Origin: Deltaproteobacteria bacterium HGW-Deltaproteobacteria-12
GTDB taxonomy: Bacteria > Desulfobacterota > Syntrophia > Syntrophales > Smithellaceae
Assembly: GCA_002840565.1 (NCBI GenBank)
Contig: PHBK01000030.1
Location: 1 to 44,940, forward strand
Direction: 5' to 3'
DNA length: 44,940 nucleotides
The notes beneath the pieces are model-generated. The model ran no database searches. It was given only the letters and a program-made list of their open reading frames with translations, and was not told the origin of the DNA. A program made the translations under genes and the position numbers. Positions 18,692 through 27,678 of the stretch are shown here, piece by piece; positions within the stretch are counted from its first letter, which is position 1; each line of letters starts with the position of its first letter.

Positions 18692-19633
18692 CTATATAAA
18701 TAATGAGCTTACAGAATCGTTATAATAAATCCGGCGAACAGCTTCACTTAACAACCCGGACACCGATAAGGCCTTAATCCTGGTACAGCTTAAAGCCCGC
18801 TCGGAAAGCGGGATTGTATCCGTGACAACAACTTCTTTAATGTCGGAACTTTCAATGCGTTCCAATGCCGGACCAGACAAAACCGGATGTGTACAGCAAA
18901 CGGATACTTCCAAAGCGCCTGCTTCCTTCAGAGCATTGGCACCCTGAACAACAGTGCCCGCGGTATCAATCATATCATCCAAGAGAATAACGCTTTTCCC
19001 TTTGATATTACCAATAATATTCATTACCTGTGCTTCATTGGGTCCTTCCCGCCTTTTGTCGATAATCGCCAGGCTTGCTCCCAGTCTCTTACCAAAAGCG
19101 CGGGCTCGTTCGACGCCTCCGGTATCGGGGGAAACAACAACAGTGTTATCTAAATATTTCTTTTTCATATAATCGAGCAAAACAGGCGTGGCAAAAAGGT
19201 TGTCGACCGGTATATTGAAAAAACCCTGAATTTGCCCCGCATGCAAATCAATGGAAAGAACACGGTTAGCGCCGGCGGTAGTAATCAGATCAGCCAACAG
19301 CTTTGCCGTAATCGGGGCGCGCGGAGCGACTTTTCTGTCCTGACGGGAATATCCGTAGTAGGGAATAACTGCCGTGATACGATCGGCAGAAGCCCGCTTC
19401 AAGGCATCGATCATAATCAGCAATTCCATGCATGTAACATTGACCGGCGAGCACGTCGATTGAATGATGAAGACATCCATGCCACGGACATTTTCATTGA
19501 TTTCTACGCGTGTCTCCCCGTCGCTGAATGTCGATACATTTGCTTTACCTAATGATACACCCAAGTTATCACAAATCTTTTTAGCCAAGGCAATGTTGGA
19601 ATTGCCGGAAAATATTCTAATTCTTTCTAACAT
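18692..19633 (-). CDS. prs: Ribose-phosphate pyrophosphokinase
   Basis: A 313-residue enzyme that makes PRPP from ribose-5-phosphate and ATP for nucleotide, His and Trp synthesis. Visible are Ser-Arg-Gln-Asp-Arg-Lys (ATP site), [11 protein letters not shown], the flexible catalytic segment [10 protein letters not shown] and the PRPP loop Asp-Asp-Met-Ile-Asp-Thr-Ala-Gly-Thr. The gene starts 28 nt behind tRNA-Gln and is followed closely by rplY, so a transcript including the tRNA is likely. Confidence 0.97.
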   Translation of the reverse strand: MLERIRIFSGNSNIALAKKICDNLGVSLGKANVSTFSDGETRVEINENVRGMDVFIIQSTCSPVNVTCMELLIMIDALKRASADRITAVIPYYGYSRQDRKVAPRAPITAKLLADLITTAGANRVLSIDLHAGQIQGFFNIPVDNLFATPVLLDYMKKKYLDNTVVVSPDTGGVERARAFGKRLGASLAIIDKRREGPNEAQVMNIIGNIKGKSVILLDDMIDTAGTVVQGANALKEAGALEVSVCCTHPVLSGPALERIESSDIKEVVVTDTIPLSERALSCTRIKALSVSGLLSEAVRRIYYNDSVSSLFI

Positions 19634-19661
19634 TAAATTAAAGCCTTTCCCCCGAATTATA

Positions 19662-19736
19662 TGGCTGGGGCGGGAGGATTCGAACCTCCGAGTGCAGGAA
19701 CCAAAATCCTGTGTCTTACCGCTTGACGACGCCCCA
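19662..19736 (-). tRNA. tRNA-Gln (anticodon TTG)
   Basis: A 75-nt cloverleaf with CCA encoded at the 3' end (19664-19662). The acceptor stem is TGGGGCG/CGCCCCA-like. The anticodon stem CAGGA/TCCTG holds a loop whose middle triplet is TTG. The T arm carries GGTTCGAATCC. It sits between ispE and prs within the same-strand gene run. Confidence 0.97.
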
Positions 19737-19785
19737 CCAGGATCACAAAATTACGAATGTCCATTTTAGCAGGAAGTTAGCGTAA

Positions 19786-20634
19786 TTACAGCGATTGGGC
19801 AAAATATACACGTGCCTGAGGAGAAGTTTTATTTAAATCTCCGGCGGCTTTTTTTGCGCTATTTTCGTCTGTAAAAATGCCAAAGACCGTAGGGCCGCTA
19901 CCCGACATCATTGCACTCAATGCGCCATGCCTCAGCAATAGCTGCTTTATCTCTGTCAACTCCGGATGCATACTCAAAGATGCAGTTTCCAGATCATTGT
20001 GCATTTCCCGGATGATATCGCCCAGTTCGGAAAAACGCGGAATGCTATAATTAATTCGTTTCTTTGTCAATCTTAAATTAAGGCTTTCGTAAACCAATTT
20101 TGTGGAAAGAGGAAAACTCGGATTGATCAGAACAATGTTGAGTTTCAGGGGATTTTTCCAGGCTTTTAACTTTTCTCCGATGCCGGAGGCAAAAGCACTG
20201 CTGCCAAAAAGAAAAAAAGGAACGTCCGCACCCAGTTTTGAGCCAATATTCATCAGCTCTCTTTTTCTTAAACCAAATCGGCACATTTCATTGAGGGCCA
20301 GGAGAGTTGCGGCGGCATCGGAACTTCCTCCACCAAGCCCTGCTGCGACCGGTATGTTTTTCGTTAAGATTATTTCGACGCCTGACGAACAGCCTGTATA
20401 GGAAAAAACAGCATCTGCCGCACGAAAAATCAAATTATCCGCCGATAACGGCAAATTGCTGTTCGGGCATTGAAGGACGATGCCCTTGGGGCGGGACAAA
20501 AAGGTTAATTCATCATAAAGAGTTATTTGCTGCATGAGGGAAACGATATCATGATAACCATCGGTGCGTTTCCCCAAAACGCGCAAGAAAAGGTTTATCT
20601 TGGCCGGAGCCAGTTTTGTGAGCATTTCAACCAT
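19786..20634 (-). CDS. ispE: 4-diphosphocytidyl-2-C-methyl-D-erythritol kinase
   Basis: A 282-residue GHMP kinase of the MEP isoprenoid pathway. Lys-Leu-Ala-Pro-Ala-Lys-Ile-Asn-Leu-Phe-Leu marks the N-terminal substrate site. The ATP-binding glycine loop is Pro-Val-Ala-Ala-Gly-Leu-Gly-Gly-Gly-Ser-Ser-Asp, and Met-Met-Ser-Gly-Ser-Gly-Pro-Thr-Val-Phe is the C-terminal GHMP motif. The start overlaps the end of the DUF1844 gene by 8 bp, so translation is probably coupled. Confidence 0.96.
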   Translation of the reverse strand: MVEMLTKLAPAKINLFLRVLGKRTDGYHDIVSLMQQITLYDELTFLSRPKGIVLQCPNSNLPLSADNLIFRAADAVFSYTGCSSGVEIILTKNIPVAAGLGGGSSDAAATLLALNEMCRFGLRKRELMNIGSKLGADVPFFLFGSSAFASGIGEKLKAWKNPLKLNIVLINPSFPLSTKLVYESLNLRLTKKRINYSIPRFSELGDIIREMHNDLETASLSMHPELTEIKQLLLRHGALSAMMSGSGPTVFGIFTDENSAKKAAGDLNKTSPQARVYFAQSL

Positions 20635-21025
20635 TTTCTTTAACGTAACGAATCTTTAACTCATACAGGACTCCCTGTATTAAACTGTTTTCCTGCTCGT
20701 CAAGATTGCCTTTTGTTTTTTCATTCAGCATATTGAGTATATCAATGGTCTGTTTGGCAGCCGGCAAATTCTTTTGCGTTTTTCCGGAGGCGGGGTCAGG
20801 AAAATCGCCAAAATGGAAAAGAGCAGAGGTGGAGAGAGATAAAACGAAATTAGTAAAACTGATCGGCGGATAATTCAAGCTCTCCGAGCTCTGCTCCGAG
20901 AGGTTGTCCGCAATTCCGGGTTTTTCTCCGGCAGAAGCCTTTTCCGTTTCGGCCGCTTCATCGCCGTCGGCAAAAAAACGTTTATCCTTGATTACAAATC
21001 CTGAATCCTTTTTTTCTTCTGCCAT
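20627..21025 (-). CDS. DUF1844 domain protein
   Basis: A 132-residue protein. The first 60 residues are charged and probably disordered; the C-terminal half is the DUF1844 helical domain (Phe-Thr-Asn-Phe-Val-Leu-Ser-Leu-Ser-Thr-Ser-Ala-Leu). Its function is unknown. I use ATG 21025 because AAAGGAG sits 8 nt upstream; an in-frame ATG at 21058 lacks a site. It is placed between htpX and ispE. Confidence 0.85.
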   Translation of the reverse strand: MAEEKKDSGFVIKDKRFFADGDEAAETEKASAGEKPGIADNLSEQSSESLNYPPISFTNFVLSLSTSALFHFGDFPDPASGKTQKNLPAAKQTIDILNMLNEKTKGNLDEQENSLIQGVLYELKIRYVKENG

Positions 21026-21063
21026 AGAAACATCTCCTTTAGCAAGCTTCTGAAACATCCGGA

Positions 21064-21915
21064 TTAATTTGGTTTCATGCTTCTCAAGCGGGAAATTCTT
21101 TCCGCCAGCGGAGGATGAGTACTGAACAGATTCATCAGTGCTTTTCCCGAAAGCGGATTGACAATAAACATATGGGCGGTTGCCGGTTTAGCGTCCATCG
21201 GTACAGCCTGAGACGCCAGGGTAAGTTTTTCCAGGGCGCCGGCTAATCCATAAGGGTTCTTCGTTATGCCGGCGCCTCCGGCATCAGCCAGATATTCCCG
21301 CGACCGGGATATGGCCATTTGAATAATGGCGGCGGCAATTGGCGCGATTATGGCGGTGGCGATCAGGCCGATAATTCCTCCTTTTTCATCGTCATCATCA
21401 TTGCGGCTGCCGCCGAAAATAGCCGCCCATTGCGCCATTGTCGCCAGCATGCTGATTGCTCCGGCGATGGTTGCGGCAATAGAACTGATGAGCATGTCCT
21501 TATTTTTTATGTGGGACAATTCGTGAGCGATAACTCCTTCGAGTTCCTCTTTGTTGAGAATTCTCATTATTCCCTCGGTCACCGCGACGACGGCGTGTTG
21601 TTCATTACGGCCGGTGGCAAAAGCGTTGGGTGTTTCCTCGGGTATAATGAACAGCCGCGGCATGGGCAATTTGGCTTTCATGGAGAGGTTGCGCACCATA
21701 CCGTACAGTCCGGGCGCTGAGGTTTCCGAAACCTCATGCGCCTTGTACATTCTCAGGACAATCTTATCGGAAAACCAGTAGCTGCCAAAATTCATAATCA
21801 GGGCAAAAATAAAGGCAATATAAACGCCTCCCTGGCCCCCGATCAGGCCGCCGATCAACATCAGCAACCCTGTTAATGCTCCCAGCAAAAGAGCCGTTTT
21901 TAAGTAATTTCCCAT
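21064..21915 (-). CDS. htpX: Membrane zinc metalloprotease HtpX
   Basis: A 283-residue M48B protease that removes misfolded inner-membrane proteins. Two N-terminal helices (about 5-45) precede the HExxH zinc site His131-Glu-Leu-Ser-His135. The third ligand is predicted as Glu207, in Ser-Arg-Glu-Tyr-Leu-Ala-Asp. Two further hydrophobic stretches (about 142-168 and 181-203) flank an Asp-rich loop. It starts 2 nt after the clpB stop, forming a protein-quality-control pair. Confidence 0.95.
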   Translation of the reverse strand: MGNYLKTALLLGALTGLLMLIGGLIGGQGGVYIAFIFALIMNFGSYWFSDKIVLRMYKAHEVSETSAPGLYGMVRNLSMKAKLPMPRLFIIPEETPNAFATGRNEQHAVVAVTEGIMRILNKEELEGVIAHELSHIKNKDMLISSIAATIAGAISMLATMAQWAAIFGGSRNDDDDEKGGIIGLIATAIIAPIAAAIIQMAISRSREYLADAGGAGITKNPYGLAGALEKLTLASQAVPMDAKPATAHMFIVNPLSGKALMNLFSTHPPLAERISRLRSMKPN

Positions 21916-21917
21916 AA

Positions 21918-24512
21918 CTATACTCCTCTTTTCTTAAACGTTATCGTTCCGGCAGAGGATAAATCTATTTTGATATGATCCCCCTCGTTATATTTGCCGG
22001 CCAGAATCTCCAGCGCCAACTGATCCAGGATCAGTTTTTGCAATGAACGCTTCAGTGGACGGGCGCCATATACGGGACTATAACCTACGCCAGCTATATA
22101 TTTTTTCGCGGCCGCTGTCAATTCGATGGTCAGTTTACGATCTTGAAGCCTCTTGTCAATCAGGGACAACTGAATATCGACGATCCGGTTAATGTCTTCC
22201 AGTGTCAAAGCGCGGAAGGTAATGATGTCGTCAATACGATTTAAGAATTCCGGTTTAAACGTAGAGCGGAGAGCTTCCAAAGTCCGCGTGCGTTTATCCT
22301 CATCATCCAGATCGGAGTCTTGAATCCACTGACCGCCGACGTTGGATGTCATGATTACAATTGTGTTTTTGAAATCGACCGTGCGTCCATGACCATCGGT
22401 AAGACGGCCGTCATCAAGTATTTGCAACAGAATATTAAAAACATCGGGATGAGCTTTCTCGATTTCATCAAATAGCAATACGCAATAAGGCTTACGCCGT
22501 ACAGCCTCGGTCAGGTGTCCCCCCTCGTCATAGCCTACATAGCCCGGCGGGGCGCCGATTAACCTGGCAACGGCATGTTTTTCCATATATTCCGACATGT
22601 CAATCCGCACCATCGCCTGTTCATTATCAAACATAAATTCCGCCAAAGCACGGGCAAGTTCTGTTTTGCCTACACCCGTGGGGCCAAGAAAGATAAACGA
22701 GCCGATCGGGCGATTGGGATCCTGCAGGCCGGAACGGGCGCGGCGCAATGCGGCGGATACCGCCCGGATGCCTTCTTCCTGGCCGATCACGCGCAATCTC
22801 AGTCTTTCATCCATGTGAATGAGTTTCTGCACATCGCTTTCCAGCATCCGCGCCAGCGGAATACCTGTCCAATTAGCAACGACTTGTGCCACGTCCTCGG
22901 CATCCACTTCTTCTTTAAGCATTTTCTTGTTCTTCTGGGCTTCCACAAGGCTTGTCTGATCAGCTTCCAATTCCTTATTCAGAGCGACCAGCTGGCCGTA
23001 GCGGATTTCCGCCGCCCGCGTCAGATTGCCTTCGCGCTGGGCGCTGACCTCCTCGGTTTTCAGCGCTTCCATCCGGCTCTTAGTCTGCTGGATTTTCTTG
23101 ATAATGTCCTTTTCCGCCGACCAGTGCCCCTTCATCTGATCCATGCTGGATTTAAGTTCGGCCAGCTCCTTTTCAATCTTTTCACGCCGTTCCAGGGCGG
23201 GCTTATCCGTATCGTTTTTCAGAGACTGAAGCTCAATTTCCAATTGGATGATTTTCCGGTCGATGGTATCAATTTCCGCAGGCATACTGTCGAGTTCAAT
23301 TCTCAGGCGCGATGCCGCCTCATCAATCAAATCAACAGCCTTATCCGGCAAAAAACGATCGGCGATATAACGATGCGAAAGAGTCGCGGCGGCAATGATG
23401 GCTGAATCCTTGATCCGTACTCCATGATGAACTTCATAGCGCTCTTTCAGGCCGCGCAGAATAGCAATCGTATCTTCCACCGTCGGTTCCTTGACCAGAA
23501 CCGGCTGAAAACGCCTCTCCAGGGCGGCATCCTTCTCTATATACTTGCGGTATTCGTTAAGAGTCGTCGCCCCGACACAACGCAGTTCTCCCCGTGCCAG
23601 CGCCGGTTTGAGCATGTTGGAGGCGTCCATCGAGCCTTCGGCGGCGCCTGCTCCGACTACCGTATGTATTTCATCGATAAAAAGAATAATCTCACCGTCT
23701 GAACTGATTACTTCCTTGAGCACCGCCTTCAGACGCTCCTCAAATTCACCGCGATATTTAGCTCCGGCGATCAAAGCCCCGACATCGAGGCCAATGACGC
23801 GTTTGTTTTTCAGATTTTCCGGCACGTCACCATTGACGATCCTCTGGGCCAGTCCTTCCACAATCGCTGTTTTGCCGACGCCCGGCTCGCCGATCAAAAC
23901 AGGATTGTTTTTTGTCCGCCTGGACAATACCTGCATGATCCGCCTGATTTCTTCGTCCCGCCCGATGACCGGATCAAATGTACCGCGGCGGGCCAGCTCG
24001 TTGAAATCCTTCGCGTAGCGTTCCAGGGCCTGATATTTGCCTTCAGGATTAGGGTCGGTCACCCTTTGATTGCCGCGGATTTCCACCAGAACCTTAAAGA
24101 TGTTGTCTCGGTTCACATTGGCCTTACGCAATATTTTCCCGGCCTGCCCTTCCTTTTCTTCGGCAATGGCAATCAGGACATGCTCGGCGCTTACATATTC
24201 GTCTTTAAGCTGCGCCGCTTCGGTGAGAGCTTTATCGAATATTTTATTGAGCCTGCCCCCCAGATAAACTTGTCCGGAGTCGGCACCTTGAATCGTCGGC
24301 TGCTTTTTCAGGTGGCTGTTAATCTCCTGTTCTATCTTCTGAGGCTGAATATTGAGTTTATTGAGTATGGCCCCGACAATGCCGTCTTCCTGCCTTAAAA
24401 AGCAAAACAGGAGGTGCTCCGGTTCAATGGCCTGATGACCGGAAGAACCTGTCAGAGCCTGTGCTTCCTGCAGAGCTTCCTGAACTTTTAAAGTGAATTT
24501 ATCAAAACGCAT
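21918..24512 (-). CDS. clpB: Protein disaggregase ClpB
   Basis: An 864-residue Hsp100 chaperone that threads aggregated proteins with DnaK. Order: Clp-N repeat domain (1-150), first AAA+ domain with Walker A Gly-Glu-Pro-Gly-Val-Gly-Lys-Thr (208-215), the middle coiled coil (about 405-530) that separates ClpB from ClpA/ClpC, and a second AAA+ domain with Gly-Pro-Thr-Gly-Val-Gly-Lys-Thr near residue 607. The ATG is preceded by AGGAAGGA. A palindromic element lies between it and the upstream cyclase gene. An RpoH-type sigma gene lies nearby, but I found no convincing heat-shock promoter. Confidence 0.97.
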   Translation of the reverse strand: MRFDKFTLKVQEALQEAQALTGSSGHQAIEPEHLLFCFLRQEDGIVGAILNKLNIQPQKIEQEINSHLKKQPTIQGADSGQVYLGGRLNKIFDKALTEAAQLKDEYVSAEHVLIAIAEEKEGQAGKILRKANVNRDNIFKVLVEIRGNQRVTDPNPEGKYQALERYAKDFNELARRGTFDPVIGRDEEIRRIMQVLSRRTKNNPVLIGEPGVGKTAIVEGLAQRIVNGDVPENLKNKRVIGLDVGALIAGAKYRGEFEERLKAVLKEVISSDGEIILFIDEIHTVVGAGAAEGSMDASNMLKPALARGELRCVGATTLNEYRKYIEKDAALERRFQPVLVKEPTVEDTIAILRGLKERYEVHHGVRIKDSAIIAAATLSHRYIADRFLPDKAVDLIDEAASRLRIELDSMPAEIDTIDRKIIQLEIELQSLKNDTDKPALERREKIEKELAELKSSMDQMKGHWSAEKDIIKKIQQTKSRMEALKTEEVSAQREGNLTRAAEIRYGQLVALNKELEADQTSLVEAQKNKKMLKEEVDAEDVAQVVANWTGIPLARMLESDVQKLIHMDERLRLRVIGQEEGIRAVSAALRRARSGLQDPNRPIGSFIFLGPTGVGKTELARALAEFMFDNEQAMVRIDMSEYMEKHAVARLIGAPPGYVGYDEGGHLTEAVRRKPYCVLLFDEIEKAHPDVFNILLQILDDGRLTDGHGRTVDFKNTIVIMTSNVGGQWIQDSDLDDEDKRTRTLEALRSTFKPEFLNRIDDIITFRALTLEDINRIVDIQLSLIDKRLQDRKLTIELTAAAKKYIAGVGYSPVYGARPLKRSLQKLILDQLALEILAGKYNEGDHIKIDLSSAGTITFKKRGV

Positions 24513-24557
24513 AATCCTTCCTCGCTACTATCAGAATTGTTAAAAAAACCTGCTTTT

Positions 24558-24682
24558 CAGGCTGTTCAAAAAGGTTTAGCTGCAAGGCATCGCGAGGATC
24601 GAGCAGCGGAGCGTACTTGAGATGTACGTGAGCAGCGAGAGCCGAAGCTTAACGCAGCAGATGAGCCTTTTTCAACAGCCTG
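24558..24682. repeat. 125-bp inverted-repeat (REP-like) element
   Basis: The ends are 17-nt inverted repeats with one mismatch: CAGGCTGTTCAAAAAGG at 24558-24574 and CCTTTTTCAACAGCCTG at 24666-24682. The interior is partly self-complementary around GTAC-TTGAGAT-GTAC. The element starts directly at the stop of the cyclase gene and ends 45 nt before clpB. Elements with GTTGAAAAAGGC-type ends are, to my recollection, dispersed in deltaproteobacterial genomes. On the minus strand a run of seven T follows, so it may also terminate transcription. Confidence 0.8.
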
Positions 24683-25555
24683 CTATTCCAACGGTTTTTC
24701 AATAGTTACAAAAAGCTTGCCATTCTTAAACACACTGACGTTGCCGGAGGATTCGGAAATTACTATGGCCACCGCTTTTGTTACGTTGGTAATTCCCGCG
24801 GCCGCGATATGCCTGCTGCCCAGACCTGCCGGAAAATCACGGCTATCCGGAGCTGCGCTGAGATGCCTTCCGGCGGTAATAATGGCGCCGTTTTCCTTAA
24901 CAACAAAAGCACCGTCAATGGCGGAAAATTCCTTAATTGTTTCTATTAACTCAGGATTTAAGAGATTACGTTGATCCTCCGTGTATCCTAAAAACGGGTT
25001 AATAATCATTTGCCTGGAAAGCTGCAAAACCTTTTCCTCGTCGCCCAGCACAAATATCGTGCCGATTTTTCTATATTCCCTGCCCTGCGCGGCTATTTCA
25101 CAGGCAATATTCAGGGCAGCATTGAAGACTTCCGGACGGACGCTTTCAATGATGTCGTTAATATTGTCCGAGGTTAAAATTTCAAATTCCTTCCCGACAT
25201 CAAGAACAAAAATACTGTCGGCATAGCCGAACCTGGGCACACCGCTCAGACAGACTATCTTATCTCCTTTTTTAAAAAATCCCGAAATTATACCCTTTGC
25301 AATCGCAATTTTGATCGTTCCGACGCGGCTCAGCCTGACGTTGGGAATATCCAGTTTCCGGGCGTATTTCCGAACATCATCCGGCAACTCCTCGCCCTCA
25401 CGGGCAACTATAATGACTCCGATTGCCTTCTTAATTTCTTCCGGCAGGGCGGCAATATCTTTCATTACATCAATGCAAACAAGCAAGGCATCGGCTTTTA
25501 CTTGCTGCGCAATTCTTATCGAATGATCGATCATTACCTGGTTAATAGATTGCAT
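24683..25555 (-). CDS. DacZ-like diadenylate cyclase (c-di-AMP synthase)
   Basis: A 290-residue protein with two domains. Residues 1-130 resemble the pyruvate-kinase C-terminal alpha/beta domain (Asp-His-Ser-Ile-Arg-Ile-Ala near the start, Gly-Val-Pro-Arg-Phe-Gly-Tyr-Ala-Asp near 105-113). Residues 150-285 are a DisA-N/DAC domain that would condense two ATP into c-di-AMP. The Asp-Gly-Ala motif is at 214-216, the second motif reads Arg248-His249-Ile250 rather than Arg-His-Arg, and Ser-Glu-Ser-Ser-Gly (268-272) aligns with the conserved Ser-Glu-Glu-Thr-Gly region. The architecture matches archaeal DacZ rather than DisA, CdaA or CdaS. The Ile substitution may alter activity. GAGG lies before the ATG. 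Confidence 0.8.
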   Translation of the reverse strand: MQSINQVMIDHSIRIAQQVKADALLVCIDVMKDIAALPEEIKKAIGVIIVAREGEELPDDVRKYARKLDIPNVRLSRVGTIKIAIAKGIISGFFKKGDKIVCLSGVPRFGYADSIFVLDVGKEFEILTSDNINDIIESVRPEVFNAALNIACEIAAQGREYRKIGTIFVLGDEEKVLQLSRQMIINPFLGYTEDQRNLLNPELIETIKEFSAIDGAFVVKENGAIITAGRHLSAAPDSRDFPAGLGSRHIAAAGITNVTKAVAIVISESSGNVSVFKNGKLFVTIEKPLE

Positions 25556-25648
25556 TTGATTGCCTCGAGATATTATACATCACTTTAAACATGAAAACAT
25601 GCTGTGTCAAGTGGCATCGTTTTATTAAAGTAATTAATAAATTGCGCT

Positions 25649-25678
25649 TTGTTAACGTAAGATAATTTGGCTTATAAT
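25649..25678 (+). promoter_or_regulatory. Putative promoter for the RpoH-type sigma gene
   Basis: TTGTTA (25649-25654), an 18-nt spacer and a perfect TATAAT (25673-25678) lie about 125 nt upstream of the sigma gene. Confidence 0.5.
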
Positions 25679-25801
25679 CCACTTTCCTTTTTTCCGGGAA
25701 GGAAGTCTCATCATTAATTATCCCCTTATAAATTATCTTGACCGGAATACCTTTGTTGGGTAAAAAACAGGTATTGATTGAACCACAGGGAGGCTTGATA
25801 A

Positions 25802-26647
25802 TTGAAACTGCCCGTCGTCACCGGCACTCTTGATTTATATATAAAAGAGATAAACCGTTTCCCGCTTTTAACGCCGGAAGAGGAATTCAAACTGGCCGTC
25901 CGCTTGAAGAAAAACAACGATATGGCGGCGGCGGAGCAACTGATTGTTTCCAATCTGCGTTTTGTCGTGAAGATTGCCCATGAATACCGCAATTATGGTT
26001 TTAAACTTGCGGATCTGGTTCAGGAAGGCAATATCGGTCTCATTCATGCTGTAAAAAAATTTGATCCCTACAAGGGTTACCGGCTGATATCATATGCCGT
26101 CTGGTGGATTCGCGCCTACATTCAAAATTATCTGATTAAGTCCTGGAGCATCGTTAAAATCGGGACTACACAAGCGCAGAGAAAATTGTTTTTTAAATTG
26201 AGCCAGGCGAAGAAGCAACTGGAAACGATTTCCCGGAAGAACCCCGAATTTGCAGAGATTGCCGAATCATTGGGTGTGAAAGGCACCGAAGTAGCCGAGA
26301 TGGACCTGCGTATGGGTTCGCGTGATGTTTCTTTGCATGAATTCATCGGCGACGACGGCAATTCAGCTCATATTGATTTTCTGGCTTATGAAGGAGACTC
26401 TCAGGAAGTATCGCTGATTAAACATGAGGAAAAAAGCCTGATTAAACGAGACATTGCCGGTGCCATGGCCCATCTCAATGAAAGAGAAAGCTATATTATT
26501 AAAAATCGTGTTATGGCCGATAATCCCGAAACACTCCAGGAAATCGGCGACAGATACAACATCACCCGCGAACGCGCCCGCCAGATTGAAAAGCAAGCGT
26601 TAAAAAAAGTACAGCTCGCCCTGCCCTATCTAAAACCGGATAATTAA
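25802..26647 (+). CDS. rpoH: RpoH-type alternative sigma factor (sigma-32 family)
   Basis: A 281-residue group-3-like sigma-70 factor. Region 2 (about 45-115) contains Asn-Leu-Arg-Phe-Val-Val-Lys-Ile-Ala and Asp-Leu-Val-Gln-Glu-Gly-Asn-Ile-Gly-Leu. The RpoH box Gln-Arg-Lys-Leu-Phe-Phe-Lys-Leu is at 126-133, and region 4.2 ends in Ile-Thr-Arg-Glu-Arg-Ala-Arg-Gln-Ile-Glu. It should direct polymerase to heat-shock-type promoters. The start is TTG at 25802, supported by GGGAGG (25788-25793) 8 nt upstream; no nearby ATG fits. The rare start may lower its expression. Confidence 0.92.
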   Translation: MKLPVVTGTLDLYIKEINRFPLLTPEEEFKLAVRLKKNNDMAAAEQLIVSNLRFVVKIAHEYRNYGFKLADLVQEGNIGLIHAVKKFDPYKGYRLISYAVWWIRAYIQNYLIKSWSIVKIGTTQAQRKLFFKLSQAKKQLETISRKNPEFAEIAESLGVKGTEVAEMDLRMGSRDVSLHEFIGDDGNSAHIDFLAYEGDSQEVSLIKHEEKSLIKRDIAGAMAHLNERESYIIKNRVMADNPETLQEIGDRYNITRERARQIEKQALKKVQLALPYLKPDN

Positions 26648-26711
26648 TAAAGTCTTGAATTATTCAATGTTTTATCCGCCCTATTTCTGCGCTATTGCAC
26701 TGTCTGGTTGA

Positions 26712-26729
26712 TGATTGACACGTCAATCA
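26712..26729 (+). promoter_or_regulatory. 18-bp palindromic operator over the TetR gene -35 box
   Basis: TGATTGAC and GTCAATCA are perfect inverted arms around AC. The site covers the whole -35 box (26715-26720) of the TetR promoter. Its form TGAYTGAY-NN-RTCARTCA is shared with the operator at 35190-35211. Confidence 0.8.
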
Positions 26730-26743
26730 ATGTTTGCTATAAA
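26715..26743 (+). promoter_or_regulatory. Consensus promoter of the TetR gene, predicted leaderless
   Basis: TTGACA (26715-26720), a 17-nt spacer and TATAAA (26738-26743) are near consensus. The ATG begins at 26750, seven nt past the -10 box, where transcription would start. No ribosome site is present. Confidence 0.8.
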
Positions 26744-26749
26744 TTTTAC

Positions 26750-27358
26750 ATGAAAAAAGAAGATCGAGGGAAGTTCATCGTTGATGCGGCACTGAAAGTA
26801 TTCAGCAGCAAGGGATACGCCAACACGCGCATGGGCGATATTGCGAAAGAGGCCGGTATGTCTTACGGTCTGGTTTATCATTATTTCCACAACAAAGAGG
26901 AACTTTTCAACGTCATTGTGAAAGAATGGTGGCTTAGCTATTACAGCGAAGTCGAGCGGTTGAGGGATAGCAGCCTGCCCGTCACGGAAAAAATTACGGG
27001 CATTATCCAATATCTCCTCAATATCTGTACTGCCCATCCCGAGAAGATCTTTCTTTTCACAACCGAGGTGTCGAGAGGGTTTGCGTATCATTCGGACGTC
27101 TCCAGCCGGGAAGACTTCGTAAAGCTTTTTTCTCTCGTTGGGGAGATCATTGTTGAAGGGCAGCAAAAAAAAATCTTCCGCAGTGATATCAAGCCCAGAT
27201 ATCTGGTCTATGCGCTGATGGGCGGCATCGATGCCGTTCTTTCGATTATCGCTTTTGGCGAAGAAGAAATCAGCGAGATCAGCAAGAAAAGAATGATTGA
27301 CAATATAGCCTCCCTCTTTTTTCAGGGCGCTCTCGCCAATAAAGCTGAAGCATCCTAA
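26750..27358 (+). CDS. TetR-family transcriptional repressor
   Basis: A 202-residue regulator. The N-terminal helix-turn-helix (about 8-55) has the TetR core Thr-Arg-Met-Gly-Asp-Ile-Ala-Lys-Glu-Ala-Gly-Met-Ser, then Leu-Val-Tyr-His-Tyr-Phe-His-Asn-Lys-Glu. The rest is an all-helical ligand-binding and dimerisation domain. I start at Met-Lys-Lys-Glu (26750) rather than the upstream in-frame codon at 26708, because the promoter spans the interval. It faces the liv/acyl-CoA ligase operon, and both promoters carry the same kind of palindrome, so it likely represses itself and that operon. An acyl-CoA or the transported acid is the obvious ligand candidate. It ends at a strong terminator. Confidence 0.9.
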   Translation: MKKEDRGKFIVDAALKVFSSKGYANTRMGDIAKEAGMSYGLVYHYFHNKEELFNVIVKEWWLSYYSEVERLRDSSLPVTEKITGIIQYLLNICTAHPEKIFLFTTEVSRGFAYHSDVSSREDFVKLFSLVGEIIVEGQQKKIFRSDIKPRYLVYALMGGIDAVLSIIAFGEEEISEISKKRMIDNIASLFFQGALANKAEAS

Positions 27359-27369
27359 GCCGAATTGCT

Positions 27370-27414
27370 AAAAAGGGCAGACTGCTCATCCTGACTGCAG
27401 CCTGCCCTTTTTTT
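27370..27414 (+). terminator. Intrinsic terminator after the TetR gene
   Basis: AAAAAGGGCAG (27370-27380) pairs with CTGCCCTTTTT (from 27402), and seven T follow the stem core. The flanking A and T runs may allow function on both strands. Confidence 0.92.
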
Positions 27415-27454
27415 AAATGTTAGCGTGAATCATTTGTCTTGAAAATTCTTAATT

Positions 27455-27601
27455 CTATTCTCCACCGATCCATCCTGTCAACCTCGCCCAATTACCTTTT
27501 TCGGCCTTGCACATAATGCCCGATCTGCCGCCGTCGCGTCGAGTAAAGAATGGACACTTCGATATTGCGCGACCAGGGAATAGTTCTAATATACCGGTGA
27601 C
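27455..27601 (-). pseudogene. Possible relic of a small Cys-containing protein
   Basis: An open frame of about 48 codons ends in TAG at 27457-27455 and has no ATG, GTG or TTG near its 5' end. The product looks protein-like, with Cys-Pro-Phe-Phe-Thr-Arg-Arg-Asp-Gly-Gly, then Met-Cys-Lys-Ala-Glu-Lys-Gly and Trp-Ala-Arg-Leu-Thr-Gly-Trp-Ile. I do not recognise the family. It may be the 3' remnant of a gene, or chance. Confidence 0.3.
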
Positions 27602-27637
27602 CTACAATCCGCCGGTGCCGACGCCAAAAACTATTCC
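27577..27637. repeat. Inverted repeat with 9-bp perfect arms
   Basis: GGAATAGTT (27577-27585) and AACTATTCC (27629-27637) are exact inverted copies 43 nt apart. The spacer repeats CCGGTG twice. It lies in the gap between the TetR gene terminator and the SnoaL-like gene. Confidence 0.4.
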
Positions 27638-27678
27638 TTCGTAATTTATCCTTACTCCATTATTATATTCTAATAGTG

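Noticed and set aside
25556..25620. TTGACA and TATAAT upstream of the cyclase gene as a promoter
   Set aside because: The two boxes are about 27 nt apart, too far for one sigma-70 promoter; only the TATAAT is convincing.
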